Shown: positions 1 to 10,582 of the stretch, piece by piece
Position numbering within the stretch: position 1 is the first letter of the stretch
How the letters are laid out: each line of letters begins with the position of its first letter
Source of the DNA: Alopecurus myosuroides
Lineage: Eukaryota > Streptophyta > Magnoliopsida > Poales > Poaceae
Direction of reading: 5' to 3'
Assembly (NCBI GenBank): GCA_028641055.1
Contig: CM054061.1
Coordinates: 116,568,019-116,632,018, forward strand
Length of the DNA: 64,000 nucleotides
Notes under the pieces: model-generated
Database searches by the model: none
What the model was told of the DNA's origin: nothing
What the model saw: only the letters and a program-made list of their open reading frames with translations
Made by a program: the position numbers and the translations under genes

Positions 1-927
1 TTTGTTTCACAAAATTTTGGGAATTCAAAAAGTGCTGAAAGTGGTTTTAAATGTTTTCTCCAAACTTTTCACATAATTTCCAAAAAAATTCTATAAATAA
101 TTCCCACATCACCATAGGCATGTTGGGTAATTTTTCCAAGATTTTAGGAAATACTTTTTTTCACAAAATATTTAAAGTCCATTTCTGTCTTTTTGTAAAA
201 TGGAAAATAATAAATAGTAAAATATTTTTAAAAGAAAAAATTTGAGTTGGGATGATACACTATATAATATAGTCTCAAAAGCTATTTTTATTAAGCAACT
301 CTTTTGAAAATATATGAGGCACCAAGTGGAAAAAGGGTGAAACATGGGTTTATTTAATAGGCCAAAAACCAAGAGAGATGAATAATTAAATGGCCATTGG
401 AAAATAAATGGACCAAATGGAGGTGATATGTAAGTCATTAAGATTACAAGTATAAGTTGATGGGGCTTGAAAACAATAAGGAGTGATTTTGAGTATCATG
501 GACAAAGTGCTTAGAGATAACAGGGATATGATCAATATTTTAGGGATGCCTTATAAAGGACTTTGAAATATGATACCGAAGGGTTTCAATATCCAAATTA
601 ATAACTTGGATGCATATTAGGGATAGGTAAAATCATATCCATGAAGTTACATTGATGAATAGAACAATATTTTACATAGAAACATGTCACCAAAGTTGCA
701 GGTTTTAAAGGAAACAAAAGATGAGATAGAAATATGATGGAATATGATATTGATTCTTGGTCTTGTTATTAGTAGGTTTCATTCACTTAAAAAACACATA
801 TTCATCACAAACAAAAATAAATACTTCAAGGAAAACACAAGATAAGATCACACAAAACAGGTAATAACAATCACTCAAGCAAAAACGGTTATTCAATATA
901 ATTGCGAGGTGTTTTATCAAGTGTTAG
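1..927 (-). repeat. LTR W, distal part (truncated by window edge)
   Basis: This AT-rich stretch has no gene. Its reverse complement aligns along its length with about 56.5-57.44 kb, inside solo LTR S, so it is the same LTR family on the minus strand. Shared landmarks are the block around 15-60 and the GGCCATT-containing block near 390. The proximal part of the same LTR resumes at 36509. The Tat element at 928-36496 was inserted between the halves. The LTR continues beyond base 1, so its 3' end and any internal domain are not visible. The short open frames here are not conserved in S. Confidence 0.85.
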
Positions 928-1468
928 TGTCGAGACATCGTAGTAGTTTTCATAGACGGGGGTGCCATGAGACTACGGTAGAGACGTGGGGTAACGGGAT
1001 CGCGTGGTGGACAATTGACACAGGATTTACCCAGGTTCGGTACGTCGCGACAGTACGACGTTCCTACTCCTGCAATCTCACTAATCAGGGCTAAAGCCTG
1101 TGTATAGAATTACAATGTGAGGTTTAGATCTAGCTATTCGCTGAGGATCAATTTCCCGGCGAGTTAGCCTATAGCTTCTTCTCTGTTTATCTCATCTCCC
1201 GTCCGGCTTTATATAATAGCCGGATTAGGGCTTACAGAATAGGAAACCTAGAAGACTACGGTAACTATAACTTGGAAAGTAAGGAATCCGTCTTCTCCTC
1301 CAAGCCAGATCACGTGCGCCGTGATCTGGGTCCTTGTAGAATCCGGCTTCTGTCCGTCAGGTTACTGGGCCGCCCAATGGACCATAGCCCACTACCACTT
1401 GGGCCACCCTGGTAATCCGGCACTTATGACTACCATCTGATATACCCCTATTTGGTATATATCCGACA
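928..1468 (-). repeat. Tat element 3' LTR
   Basis: This LTR is 541 bp and begins TGTCGGATATATACC and ends TCTCGACA on the minus strand. It aligns end to end with 35953-36496. It carries a TATA-like core near 1209-1216 inside an inverted repeat (CCGGCT and AGCCGG arms), also present in the other copy. The inner side is followed by a polypurine tract, which makes this the 3' LTR. Confidence 0.93.
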
Positions 1469-1484
1469 CTAGCCCCCAAGAAGG
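1469..1484 (-). other. Polypurine tract of the Tat element
   Basis: On the minus strand this reads CCTTCTTGGGGGCTAG immediately before the TGTCGG start of the 3' LTR. A G-rich tract at this position primes plus-strand DNA synthesis in LTR retrotransposons. An almost identical tract also sits outside the opposite LTR at 36498-36508. Confidence 0.7.
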
Positions 1485-1651
1485 ATTAAAACTCTGATTC
1501 GCCGTCTTTCGCCAAATGTACTTTGTCCGAGAAATTTCGATCAGCAGTCTTGATTCTTCTTATTCTTCTTTGAAAAGAGATGGTAACGTGAAACTCGGAA
1601 TCCTGAAAATCCGGCTTTTCTCTCACGATCCTTCACGGAGAAGGAACTTCC

Positions 1652-1680
1652 TACGTCAGCGCTTTAATCATGCTGACGTA
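1652..1680. promoter_or_regulatory. Palindromic TGACG pair upstream of the antisense gene
   Basis: TACGTCAGC (1652-1660) and GCTGACGTA (1672-1680) are perfect 9-bp inverted copies separated by 11 bp. TGACG cores in pairs resemble plant as-1-type sites bound by TGA-class bZIP factors (established knowledge). The pair lies about 180 bp upstream of the TATA-like box at 1862. Binding is inferred. Confidence 0.45.
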
Positions 1681-1861
1681 AGGGACGTTTGGGTTTCACG
1701 CGGGAAACCCAGTAACGTATCTCTGACAGATTCTCACGGGAAACGAGGAGATAGCCATCATTACCCTGTCGTTTCATTTCCCGGATTTTCCGGCGAGTGA
1801 CACGCGTTGATCACCCAACGGTCAGAATAGCCGTTGGCACGTTTCTTGACGGATTTCCGGC

Positions 1862-1870
1862 TATAAGTAG
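1862..1870 (+). promoter_or_regulatory. TATA-like box of the antisense gene
   Basis: TATAAGTAG lies 139-147 bp before the ATG at 2009, in a context (GCTATAAGTAGCCCTC) typical of plant core promoters. Transcription would be expected to start about 30 bp downstream, near 1893-1900, giving a leader of roughly 110 bases. It is oriented opposite to the element's own LTR promoter. Confidence 0.5.
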
Positions 1871-2008
1871 CCCTCTTCGTCCTCACAGAAATCCTTCCGC
1901 TCTCTCGCTATCCACGCCATTACTGCGCCCAAGCTCTCGAGCGAAGAACCAGTTCCGAACGCACACCGCGCCCAGAGCATCACCGGAGACGAACTGCGCC
2001 GCCACCTA

Positions 2009-4984
2009 ATGGCATCCTCACCGTCCTCTCCCGTTCACTCCGCCGCGCACACTATCGAGGAGATCATCAATGACCTAGATCCAAGTCTGGGTTCCCCGAC
2101 GCGCGCCGGCGACGAGCCGGAGAAGACCGTGGATTCCGCGGCGGACGGAGGTAATCCTTCCGCCGCCGCGAATCTTGCGGGCTCAAGCTCCGCGCCTACT
2201 CCGCCGTTTGCTCCTGAGACGGCAGAGGAAAAGATCACGCTTCATGGCGACGAGCGCACCGCTGCCGGAGCTAACGAAGAAATGGAATTCGTCGGCAACT
2301 GGAGTCCGAGTAATACTCCTCTCCTCCTCCTTCAGCGAATATCAAGGGAGGGATTAATAGTTAAAGTCAAATGGCGGAACTCGGAAGGTGAACTCGAGCC
2401 CAAACCAAAAGACGGGGAACGCGTCCTCCTTACCTCTCACATCACGAGAGGTATGGGTTTACCGCCTTCCGCCTTTTTCTTAGACGTCCTTAACTATTAC
2501 GGCGTTCAGCCACATAACCTTTCTCCAAACTCCATCCTCTATCTAGCTAGTTTCCAAGCCCTTTTTGAAGGGTACCTTGGAATAGCTCCTAGTCTAGATT
2601 TTTGGCAATATTGTTTTGAGGTAAAACATAACATCACAGAAGGTATTTCTCCTATCTGCGGAACTATATCTTTCGCTCTCCGGAAGTTTAGAGAAGACTG
2701 GTACCAGAAGATAAAAATGCCGGAACCTGTCCAATCTTGGATGGGTTCTTTCTTTTACCATCAGGACATCCCATTCCCTGGTAAGGAAAACGGGGTTCCT
2801 CCATTTGTTAATTCCGCCGCCACCCCTCAAGAGAGTTGGACAGTTGAAGCAGTACAAACATTACCGGAAAACCTGATGAAGATAAAACGACGTATCACCA
2901 AGCTTACTTCCTCTCAGCCTTCTTTAGCTGGGAAGGATACCGTTTTATGTTGGTTTGGACGCCGTATTCAACCTCTTTCCTTTCGTTCCCGGCTCCTTTG
3001 CGAATACAAAGGGCCAGAAGATAGTATGAGGGGAACAGATAAGTCCTATACCAAGAATGATTTTATAAAGCGGCTTAACCAACTGGTCGCCACCTGCAAT
3101 CAATATGTAGAAAGTCTGGCGATTTATCATGTGGAGAATCTGGCCCCTAAGGTATTTATACTTTCCTTGCTTCCGGGTTTTCCTCAGATTAACCTCTTTT
3201 CTCCGACTTTTAACGCATCGTTAATTCTTCCCTAGTTCGACGAACTTGGAGGAGCTGATCTTGCTTCCGACACCGAGCTTAGCGAATTACATGCTAGCTT
3301 TTATAATGATCGGAAACGCAAAAGGCATGTGACTTTCGGGGAAACGGTAACTGTTGACGGAATTCCCGTCGTCACATCCAGGTATTTTACTGGAACTTTC
3401 CTAGTTATTGTTCTCCTTTGGTTCTTCGAGATATTTATTTCTTGGATATTCTCCTTTCAGCCTTGCCCCAACTCCTCTGAAGACAAAGAAGCTGAAGAAA
3501 CATAAAGCTGCTATCAAAGGAGAATCTTCTTATGTGACCATGGGCGTGAGGGGGAGAGCGGAAACACAGATGGGTAGAAATCTTCGATCATCTGGGGGAA
3601 CCGAACCCATTTCCAACTTGGACAGCAATATCCGGATAAAGGAAGAACCATTCGACGACCTTGGATATATCCGTCTGGAGGCTAAGAAATTCTTCGCTCC
3701 TGCCCCTCTGATTCGCCCTTGGCCACAAGGCGGATTAATTGTTCGTAATGATTTCGTATTTTCACCTCGTCAGCTCATACAAGATGGCCTTCATCATGTT
3801 GGGATTCTTTTCTCTGACTATGCAAAAGAATTCAACGAGACCTTGGCAAACTTGAGAGAAATGAGCCAGGTAATATCTCTAGCCCCCAAGCAATAAGTTG
3901 AAAGCCTGATTTCTTCTTAATGCTTCTTACTACGCTTGTTCATACTTAAGCGTTTGTCTTTCATTTCCATGTTTCAGCATTCTGCTGATGCCATAAACTT
4001 AGAAGTTTTTAACAAGCTTAACATCAAGAATGAAGAAGTTAGAACCCTTCAATCTATTATTGAGTTAAAAAACAACGAGCTGGCATCATCTCAGCTACAG
4101 CTATCGGAAACAACAAGTATTTATTCTCTGCAGTTTTTTATCCGGAAAATGATTTTTCTCGAATTTTTTCTAGACTCGGAATATTTTTCTTGTCCTCCAG
4201 CTGCTTTAGCTAAGGCCAAAGAATTAGCTGAGGACGCCAGCAATGCCGCTCGGCTCCGTGAGGAAAACTTTAACCTTCGTAAGAAACTTATGAAGTCTCA
4301 AAAAGACCTGGAAGCCAGTAATCTGGCCCTTGGGATTGCTCAATCCAAGGCTTCTTTGCAGGCGGCGGAAAATAAGTCTGTTATCCAGGATTTGGAAAGT
4401 ATGTTATTCCCACGCCTGAAAGAAAGTACCGAAATTGACAAGGTTCTTGGTAAGTTAGTTCCTTTTACCAATTTCTCCATGTCTTATTTTCTTTCTTCAA
4501 TTTTTTCGCCTAACCTTTTTTGGTTGCTTTTTTCGAAAAAACAGGAAATTTTCCAGGACTTTCTCGAATTAAGAAAATCCGAGCTTTTGGGGAGGTATGG
4601 AACGCAATCAGAGATGCAGGAATGCAGTTGATTAACAAGTTCCTTCCCACAAGTGCTATGGAATTCTCGGAGGTTTATAAACTTCCGGGTGCCATCATGG
4701 AGGTGGCGGAGTCCAGGGAATCCATCCTGCGCTCCGCTGCACGGGGTGGTGCGCGCATGGCTCTCGGCCTTATGCGTCTGCACTACCCTGGTGCGAAATC
4801 TTGGCGCGTGGCATCCGGTATCCCTCAAGGATATACGGAAACCCAGCGAACCACCATCTTTGATGAAATCAAAGGTCATGCCACCAAGATTCCCTCTATG
4901 GTGAACATTTCCATCACCTATCCAGAAGAAGAGGTCCCGGTAGCCCCCGAGGATGACAGCAGCGAAGAAGACTCGGATGCTTGA
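2009..4984 (+). CDS. Antisense six-exon gene of the Tat element (Transposase_28-like protein)
   Basis: Exons are 2009-3151, 3236-3381, 3461-3869, 3978-4116, 4201-4449 and 4545-4984. All five introns are 79-108 bp, start GT, end AG and are T-rich. Exon lengths sum to 2526 bp, an open frame of 841 residues plus TGA. Unspliced intron 1 would hit a stop at 3233-3235. Residues 1-100 are Ala/Ser/Glu-rich. Residues about 103-260, including GLPPSAFF and the stretch after PHNLSPN, match my memory of the 'putative gypsy type transposon' domain (Pfam PF04195) found in grass Tat elements. Residues about 567-690 look like a coiled coil, and the C-terminus is acidic (EDDSSEEDSDA). The molecular function is unknown. 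The gene converges on pol, whose stop is at 5609. The start was chosen as the first ATG after the TATA-like box. Splicing is inferred from frame continuity, not shown. Confidence 0.8.
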
Positions 4985-5608
4985 AGGGCTGCACTTAACC
5001 TGGATGGTGGATTTATACAATAGGAGCATTATTTTTACAATGTAATTCATATTGTAATGCTTCTATTCAGTTTGTCGAAACAAGAACTCCGCCTTTTGCA
5101 GCTTTTGAATTATGAAATTCCTTGCAAGGTTTTCGGGTTTTACTATTCCTTTATCTTCTAGGTTCTCTGGCGTATATGTTTTAACTGTCCTTAGTATTTG
5201 AAAAGGGCTCAATAGCATTATGAAGCGTCATGCTGAGTAACTGGGTATAACCAATCAGTTTAAACTCGGAAACATGGATCATACTAAAGGCATTTTTACT
5301 AACTAGCTCTAGTGACCCAACACATGATCAATCAGATAATGCTTAGAGAACGGTAAGGAATTTTTGAAACTTGGGCACGCAGGCACAATCCGAGTTTCCT
5401 TTAGCCGTTAGCAGGCTGAAATCATTCAGTTTTTAAACGCCGAGCACGCAGGCATAATTCGGGTTAACATTGAGTATTTTGTAAGATCATTGGGAAATAG
5501 ATTAGGTGGAATCATGCTTTCTACTATAATGAACTTGTAAAAACATGGATATCAGAATTCCGACAACTTTATTTCATGATCTCAAAAGATGTTTACATAG
5601 AAATTAAA
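4985..5608. other. Convergent spacer between the antisense gene and pol
   Basis: No gene is seen. The spacer holds the 3' ends of two convergent units. T-rich and TGTAAT-containing DNA just after 4984 could act as the antisense gene's poly(A) region (inference). Two imperfect copies of GCACGCAGGCA(C/T)AAT(C/T)CG lie at about 5375 and 5443. Confidence 0.6.
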
Positions 5609-6841
5609 CTAAGTATAGAAGGGACGTAACTGCTGGATACTCCAAGGCCTCTTTGTCTCTCCTAGCTCAACATCTATCTTTCTCTTTCTTTTGCGATTCG
5701 GCTTCTCGGGATCGTCTTCCGTATCTCGAATGTCGACAAGATAATAGGATCCATTCTTCATGGCTTTACTTATGACAAATGGTCCTTCCCAAACTGGGGC
5801 TAATTTGTGCTTCCTTTGCTGCACCAGCCTCAGCACTAGGTCACCTTCTTTAAAAGAATGATGTTTGATTTTCCGACTATGGTAACGTCGTAAACCTTGC
5901 TGGTAAATGGCGGATCTTTGAAGCACAAGCTCTCTTTCCTCTTCTAAGAGATCAACGGCATCCTGTCGTGCTTCTTCGGCATCTGAGTCGTGGAAATCTT
6001 GCACTCTTGGGCTGTCATGGATCATGTCCGTTGGAAGAATAGCTTTCGCACCATAAACTAGGAAAAACGGGGTTTGCCCAGTTGACCTGTTTGGCGTCGT
6101 TCGAATACTCCAAAGTACGGAAGGTAACTCTTCTACCCATGCTCCAGCTGCTCTATGAAGAGGAGATTCGAGTCTTGGGCGTATTCCTTGCAGGATTGAG
6201 CTATTCATTCTCTCAACCTGTCCATTGGATTGCGGGTGTGCCACAGATGCAAGATCTAGGCGAATTCCCGTTTGTCGGCAATATTTTGCCAACTCTCCAA
6301 TGGAGAAATTTGTCCTGTTGTCAGTTATTATGCTGTGTGGAACGCCGTATCTCATTACTAAGTCAATGATGAAATTTCTAGCAGTTGCACCATCCAGCTT
6401 TTTGATGGGTTTGGCCTCCACCCATTTGGTATACTTATCCACTGCGACGAGTAGATGTGTAAGTCCGCCTCTTGCAGTTTTGAACGGTCCCATCATATCT
6501 AGCCCCCAGACCGCAAACGGCCATGTAATGGGGATAGTTTTTAGTTCTTGGGCCGGCAAATTAGTCTGCTTGGCGTAATATTGACACCCTGCACATGTAA
6601 TAACTATGTGCTCAGCATCTGTCTTGGCTGTTAGCCAGAAAAACCCAGCGCGGAATGCTTTTTTAACTATGCTTTTTGCTTGAGCATGATGTCCGCAATC
6701 TCCGGCGTGGATTTCTTCCAGTATTTCTCTTCCTTCTTCTGGTGAGATACACCGCTGAAAGATTCCGGAAGTACTGCGTTTATACAGGCAGTTGTCAATT
6801 ACCATGTATCCTTTGCATCGACGCTGTATTTGTCTTTGCAA
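5609..6841 (-). pseudogene. Tat integrase segment of pol
   Basis: This 410-residue frame is integrase, the enzyme that inserts element cDNA into the genome. A zinc-binding module is visible (HAGDCGHH, then CAGC). The catalytic core has D in LDMMGPF, D in IITDNR and E in GQVERM, with exactly 35 residues between the second D and the E. A basic C-terminal region follows and ends at TAA near 5609. The frame continues upstream in phase, but a TAG at 6902-6904 separates it from RNase H, so no full polyprotein can be made. Its first codon is TTG, not a true start. Confidence 0.9.
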
Positions 6842-6901
6842 GACTTCGTCTGCTCCTTCCGGGTACTTCTGATTGACTAAGAAGTTTAAATATGGAATTG
6901 T

Positions 6902-7213
6902 CTAGTCCGGTTTGACGAGCATAACTTTAATTGATTCGAAAGCCAGACGATAATTAACGTCTCCAACTTTTATGGATGGCTCGTGCAAGTGCTGAACGAA
7001 TACTCCTGGTGGTAGGGTTTTTACCCTCTCTGATCCCATGCGGGCTAACGCATCCGCGTTCCAGTTTTCCTCCCTTTTGATGTGGAGTACCTCGAATCCA
7101 AAGAAACAGATGGCGAACTCGTCCACCGTTCTCCGGTATTCGGCCATTATATATAGGGCTTTTTGCGTCCCAGGTTTGGTTAAGCTGATGCTGTACCAAA
7201 TCCGAGTCGCCAT
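6902..7213 (-). pseudogene. C-terminal part of the second RNase H (frame-shifted)
   Basis: This frame encodes the end of the archaeal-type RNase H, with the NADALAR motif that supplies a late acidic residue, and then the linker towards integrase. It overlaps the RT/RNase H frame in another phase. The switch happens in a TA-rich run at about 7148-7157, which looks like a small slippage expansion. It ends at TAG 6902-6904. Confidence 0.8.
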
Positions 7214-8783
7214 AGCACAAGATGCGCTTTACTCCTATTTCCTTTGCAATATGCAAGCCATGAAGAAGAGCTTCGTATTCTGCCACGTTATTACTGGCGT
7301 TGAAGTGTATTTGCAATACGTATTCCATTGTGTCTCCCTTTGGGGATTTTAAGACTACACCAGCTCCAGCTCCCTCCTTCATCTTGGATCCGTCAAAGTG
7401 CATGATCCAGTACTCGGACTCCTGCATTGGTGTTTTCTCCATTGCTTCCGTCCAGTCGGCGACAAAATCTGCCAAAACATGGGATTTTATTGCCGTCCTT
7501 GGCTGATACTTAATGTCGAAGGCTGCTAGCTCGATACCCCATTTGGCTACTCGGCCAGTTGCCTCCGTATTGTTTATTATATCCCCTAGTGGTGCTTTAC
7601 ATACCACTGTTATGGAATGCCCTTGGAAGTAATGGCGCAGTTTTCTAGATGCGAAAAATACACCATATGCCAGTTTCTGATAGTGTGGGTACCTTTGTTT
7701 GGACTCGGAGAAAACTTCACTTATGTAATATACCGGATGCTGGTCTGGTATGCTTTGTTCATCCTTCTTCCGTTCCACAACGATTACCGCACTAATAACC
7801 CGGTTTGTAGCCGTGAGGTACAATAACATGGGTTCTTCATCTTTTGGGGATGCCAAAATCGGAGCTTTCATCAAAGTTTCCTTTAACTGGGTTAACGCTG
7901 CATCGGCCTCTTCTGTCCACTCGAATTTGTCGGATTTCTTCAGCAACTTGTAGAGTGGTAAGGCTTTATCCCCCAGCCGACTAATAAATCTGCTGACGGC
8001 AGCGGCGGAACCCGTCAATCTTTGGACATCTTTTACACACGTAGGTTTCGAGATGTTCAAGATGGCTTTGATCTTTTCCGGGTTGACTTCTATTCCTCTG
8101 TGAGAAACGATGAAACCCAGAAGTTTTCCTGAGGGAACCCCGAATACGCACTTTGATGGATTTAACTTCATCTTGTAAGTGCGCAAGTTTTCGAAAGTTT
8201 CTCGCAAATCCTCAAGGAGTGTATCTTTTTCCTTGGTTACGACAGCAGTATCGTCCACGTAAACATGGACGTTTTTGCCAATCTGACTATGCAAACAACG
8301 TTGCATGCAACGCTGGTAGGTTGCACCTGCGTTCTTCAGGCCAAATGGCATGGTTACGTAATAGTACGTCCCGTATGGGGTTATGAAAGAAGTCTTAATT
8401 TGATCTTCCTTTTTCATGCGTATTTGGTGGTACCCGGAGTATGCATCCAAAAAGCATAAAAGCTCAGAACCTGCAGTGGCATCTATTATTTGATCGATTT
8501 GCGGTAACGCGAACCTATCTTTCGGACACAATTTGTTCAAGCCTGTGTAATCTATACACATTCTAAGAGCAGTAGTGTATTTCTTCGGTACTAATACCGG
8601 ATTTGCAGACCATTCAGTGTGGATTACTTCTTGGATGAAATCTGCTGCTAAAAGCCGGATAATTTCCTTGCCAATAGCCTTCCGTCTTCTTCCGTCAAAT
8701 CGACGGAGACCTTGTTTGACGGGTTTTGAGCCTGGAATCACCTTGAGTTGGTGCTCAGCAAGTTCCCTAGGTACGCCTGGCAT
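6954..8783 (-). pseudogene. Tat reverse transcriptase with two RNase H domains
   Basis: Residues about 15-245 are reverse transcriptase: LDAYSGYHQ around D113, then YVDD at 175-178. Residues about 285-445 are the ancestral RNase H, where the usual first catalytic Asp is replaced (LLYLTATN). Residues from about 460 are a second RNase H with D463 (HFDGS), acidic residues in NNVAEYEALL and GDSDL near 525. Dual RNase H with a degenerate first copy is characteristic of the Tat/Ogre clade (established knowledge). After about residue 545 the frame is shifted and the remaining residues are nonsense, with the true continuation at 6902-7213. Upstream, TAG at 8847-8849 separates it from protease. Confidence 0.92.
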
Positions 8784-8846
8784 GTCAGTTGGACACCAGG
8801 CGAAAATATCCCAGTTCTCATGGAGGAACTCGATGAGCTCGCCTTC

Positions 8847-9548
8847 CTATTTGTCGGTCATCCCAGTCCCTACGACGACGAAATTTGTCGGATCTTTGGG
8901 GTCTAGGATTACCTGTCTTGTATTCTCGGACACCTTGAAGCTATCTGTTGGCTTCCGGGTTTCTTTTCCTGCCGGCATTTCTGTCGGCGATACCTCCTTG
9001 GCCAGCTCCTTCAGTTCTTCCTTTGCTATGACTCTCTGAGCGCAAAGGGCGTTTTCTTTTTCCAGCTCGTTTGCCAGCTTGAAGTCACCAGCTATGGTGA
9101 TTACTCCTCCTTTGGGTCCTGGCATCTTCAGCTTGTTATATATATAACAGGATCTTTCCATGAATTTGGCGAAAGCTGGACGTCCGAGTATTGCGTGATA
9201 CACGCTTTTGAACGGCACTACTTCGAAGGATACTTTTTCCTGTCGGAGGTGATCTTTATCTCCGAAAGTGACATCTAGGGAAATTTCTCCTAGGGATCGT
9301 GCTTGTCTGCCAGGAACAATGCCATGGAAGTGTATGTTGCTGTAATTGAGCTGGGACTCGGAAATCGTCAGATGTTTCAGCGTATCCAGGTACATTATGT
9401 TAATGCTGGATTCTCCGTCCATCAACACTCTTTTCAGCCTAGTGTTCTCGACAATAGGGCTTACAACAAGAGCTTGTGTGCCGGGTTCAGGGATATTCCC
9501 GGGATGATCAGACTGATCCCAGGTAATTGGTGTATTGCAGTACTTCAA
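8847..9548 (-). pseudogene. Tat aspartic protease segment
   Basis: The frame holds the retropepsin-like protease that matures Gag-Pol. The active site is the DGESS run in VLMDGESSINI; related elements usually read DGGS, so one Gly is replaced by Glu. LGRPAFAKF is the conserved downstream flap region. The frame starts at a TTG and is in phase with gag across TGA 9594-9596. It ends at TAG 8847-8849, after which RT continues in phase. Both stops are therefore point lesions rather than frame changes. Confidence 0.85.
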
Positions 9549-9593
9549 GAATTTCGGGGTTGCCGGAACAACCGCGTTTATTTCTCGAAGTGT

Positions 9594-10436
9594 TCATTTG
9601 GCCACCTTTGCTGATGCAGTTGCTAAGAATTTTAGCATTGCTTCTCCATCAACTCTCGGAAATTTGGGTTCGCCCTTTCGCTGTTGTTCCTGGATTTTTT
9701 CATCAGTGTCCGATTCACTGTCTTGTTTGTCAGCTTCTGGCTTTTGTTTGGGGAATTTCCTTTTGGAGCTCTTCCCTTTATTTCCGGATCCTGCACTGCC
9801 TTTCATGTGCTTATTCAGCCGGCATTGCGCGTTTGTATGGGTGGGCTTCCCAAATTGTGAATGGTGGACGCAGGGTTCCGACTTAATCCTTTCCCACTCT
9901 TCTGGAGTGTAGTTGATTGGATCTGGACTACGTCCTTTCCACTTATTCCCTTTTTCACTTCCAAAGGCTATGTTGACCTCTTTGGGTTTTGTCGTTGTTT
10001 CTGGAGTTCCTTTTTTGTCAGAGCGAGGATTTTTCTTGGCAAGTATCAGTGCGTCGATATTGCCTCCTCTTGCTCTGATGTCGTCTTCGGCTGCAGCGTG
10101 TTCGTTGGCGGTTGTAAGCATAGATCCGAGATCTTTGTGCTGTTTGGAACCAACCATGAACGGTACCAGTCCGGGTTTTAGGCCATTGACAAAAGCATGC
10201 ATTGCTTGTACGTCAGTTACTCCAGAGCAACTATTCTTCATTGCCGTCCATCTGGAGATGAAATCCACGTATGGTTCATCCTCAAATTGGGTGCAACGGT
10301 TCAGCTGGTTGATGCTGTTCGGGCGTTTGTATGTTCCCCGGAAATGCTGAGTGAATACTCGAGCCATATCATCCAAGTTGTCGACAGTTCTTGATGGTAA
10401 TCCATTGATCCAATCTCTGGCTCCGTCCAGTAACAT
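9594..10436 (-). pseudogene. Tat Gag, C-terminal half
   Basis: The frame starts in the retrotransposon Gag core (MLLDGARDWINGLPS, then FTQHFRGTYKRP) and continues to a Cys/His nucleocapsid-like segment (CVHHSQFGKPTHTNAQC). A basic Ser/Lys region follows. It ends at TGA 9594-9596. Upstream coding continues in the same phase past TAA 10458-10460 to about 10.62 kb, where the frame changes. Gag forms the particle in which reverse transcription takes place. Confidence 0.88.
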
Positions 10437-10582
10437 TAGGGGAAGAAACTTGACAGCTTACAGGTCTGTCCCATTGTTGATCTGGACGGCTGTATAGTAG
10501 TCTGAGAGCCAGGTATCCGGGTTTGTGCTGCCGGTGTATTTCTGGTATGTTGGACCGACCTTGGCAAAGCCAGAATGCAGGG

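Noticed and set aside
6082..6578. Plus-strand frames antisense to integrase, RT and gag (many between 6 and 11.6 kb)
   Set aside because: They are shadows of the minus-strand pol and gag frames, with no splice structure or promoter like that at 1862-4984.
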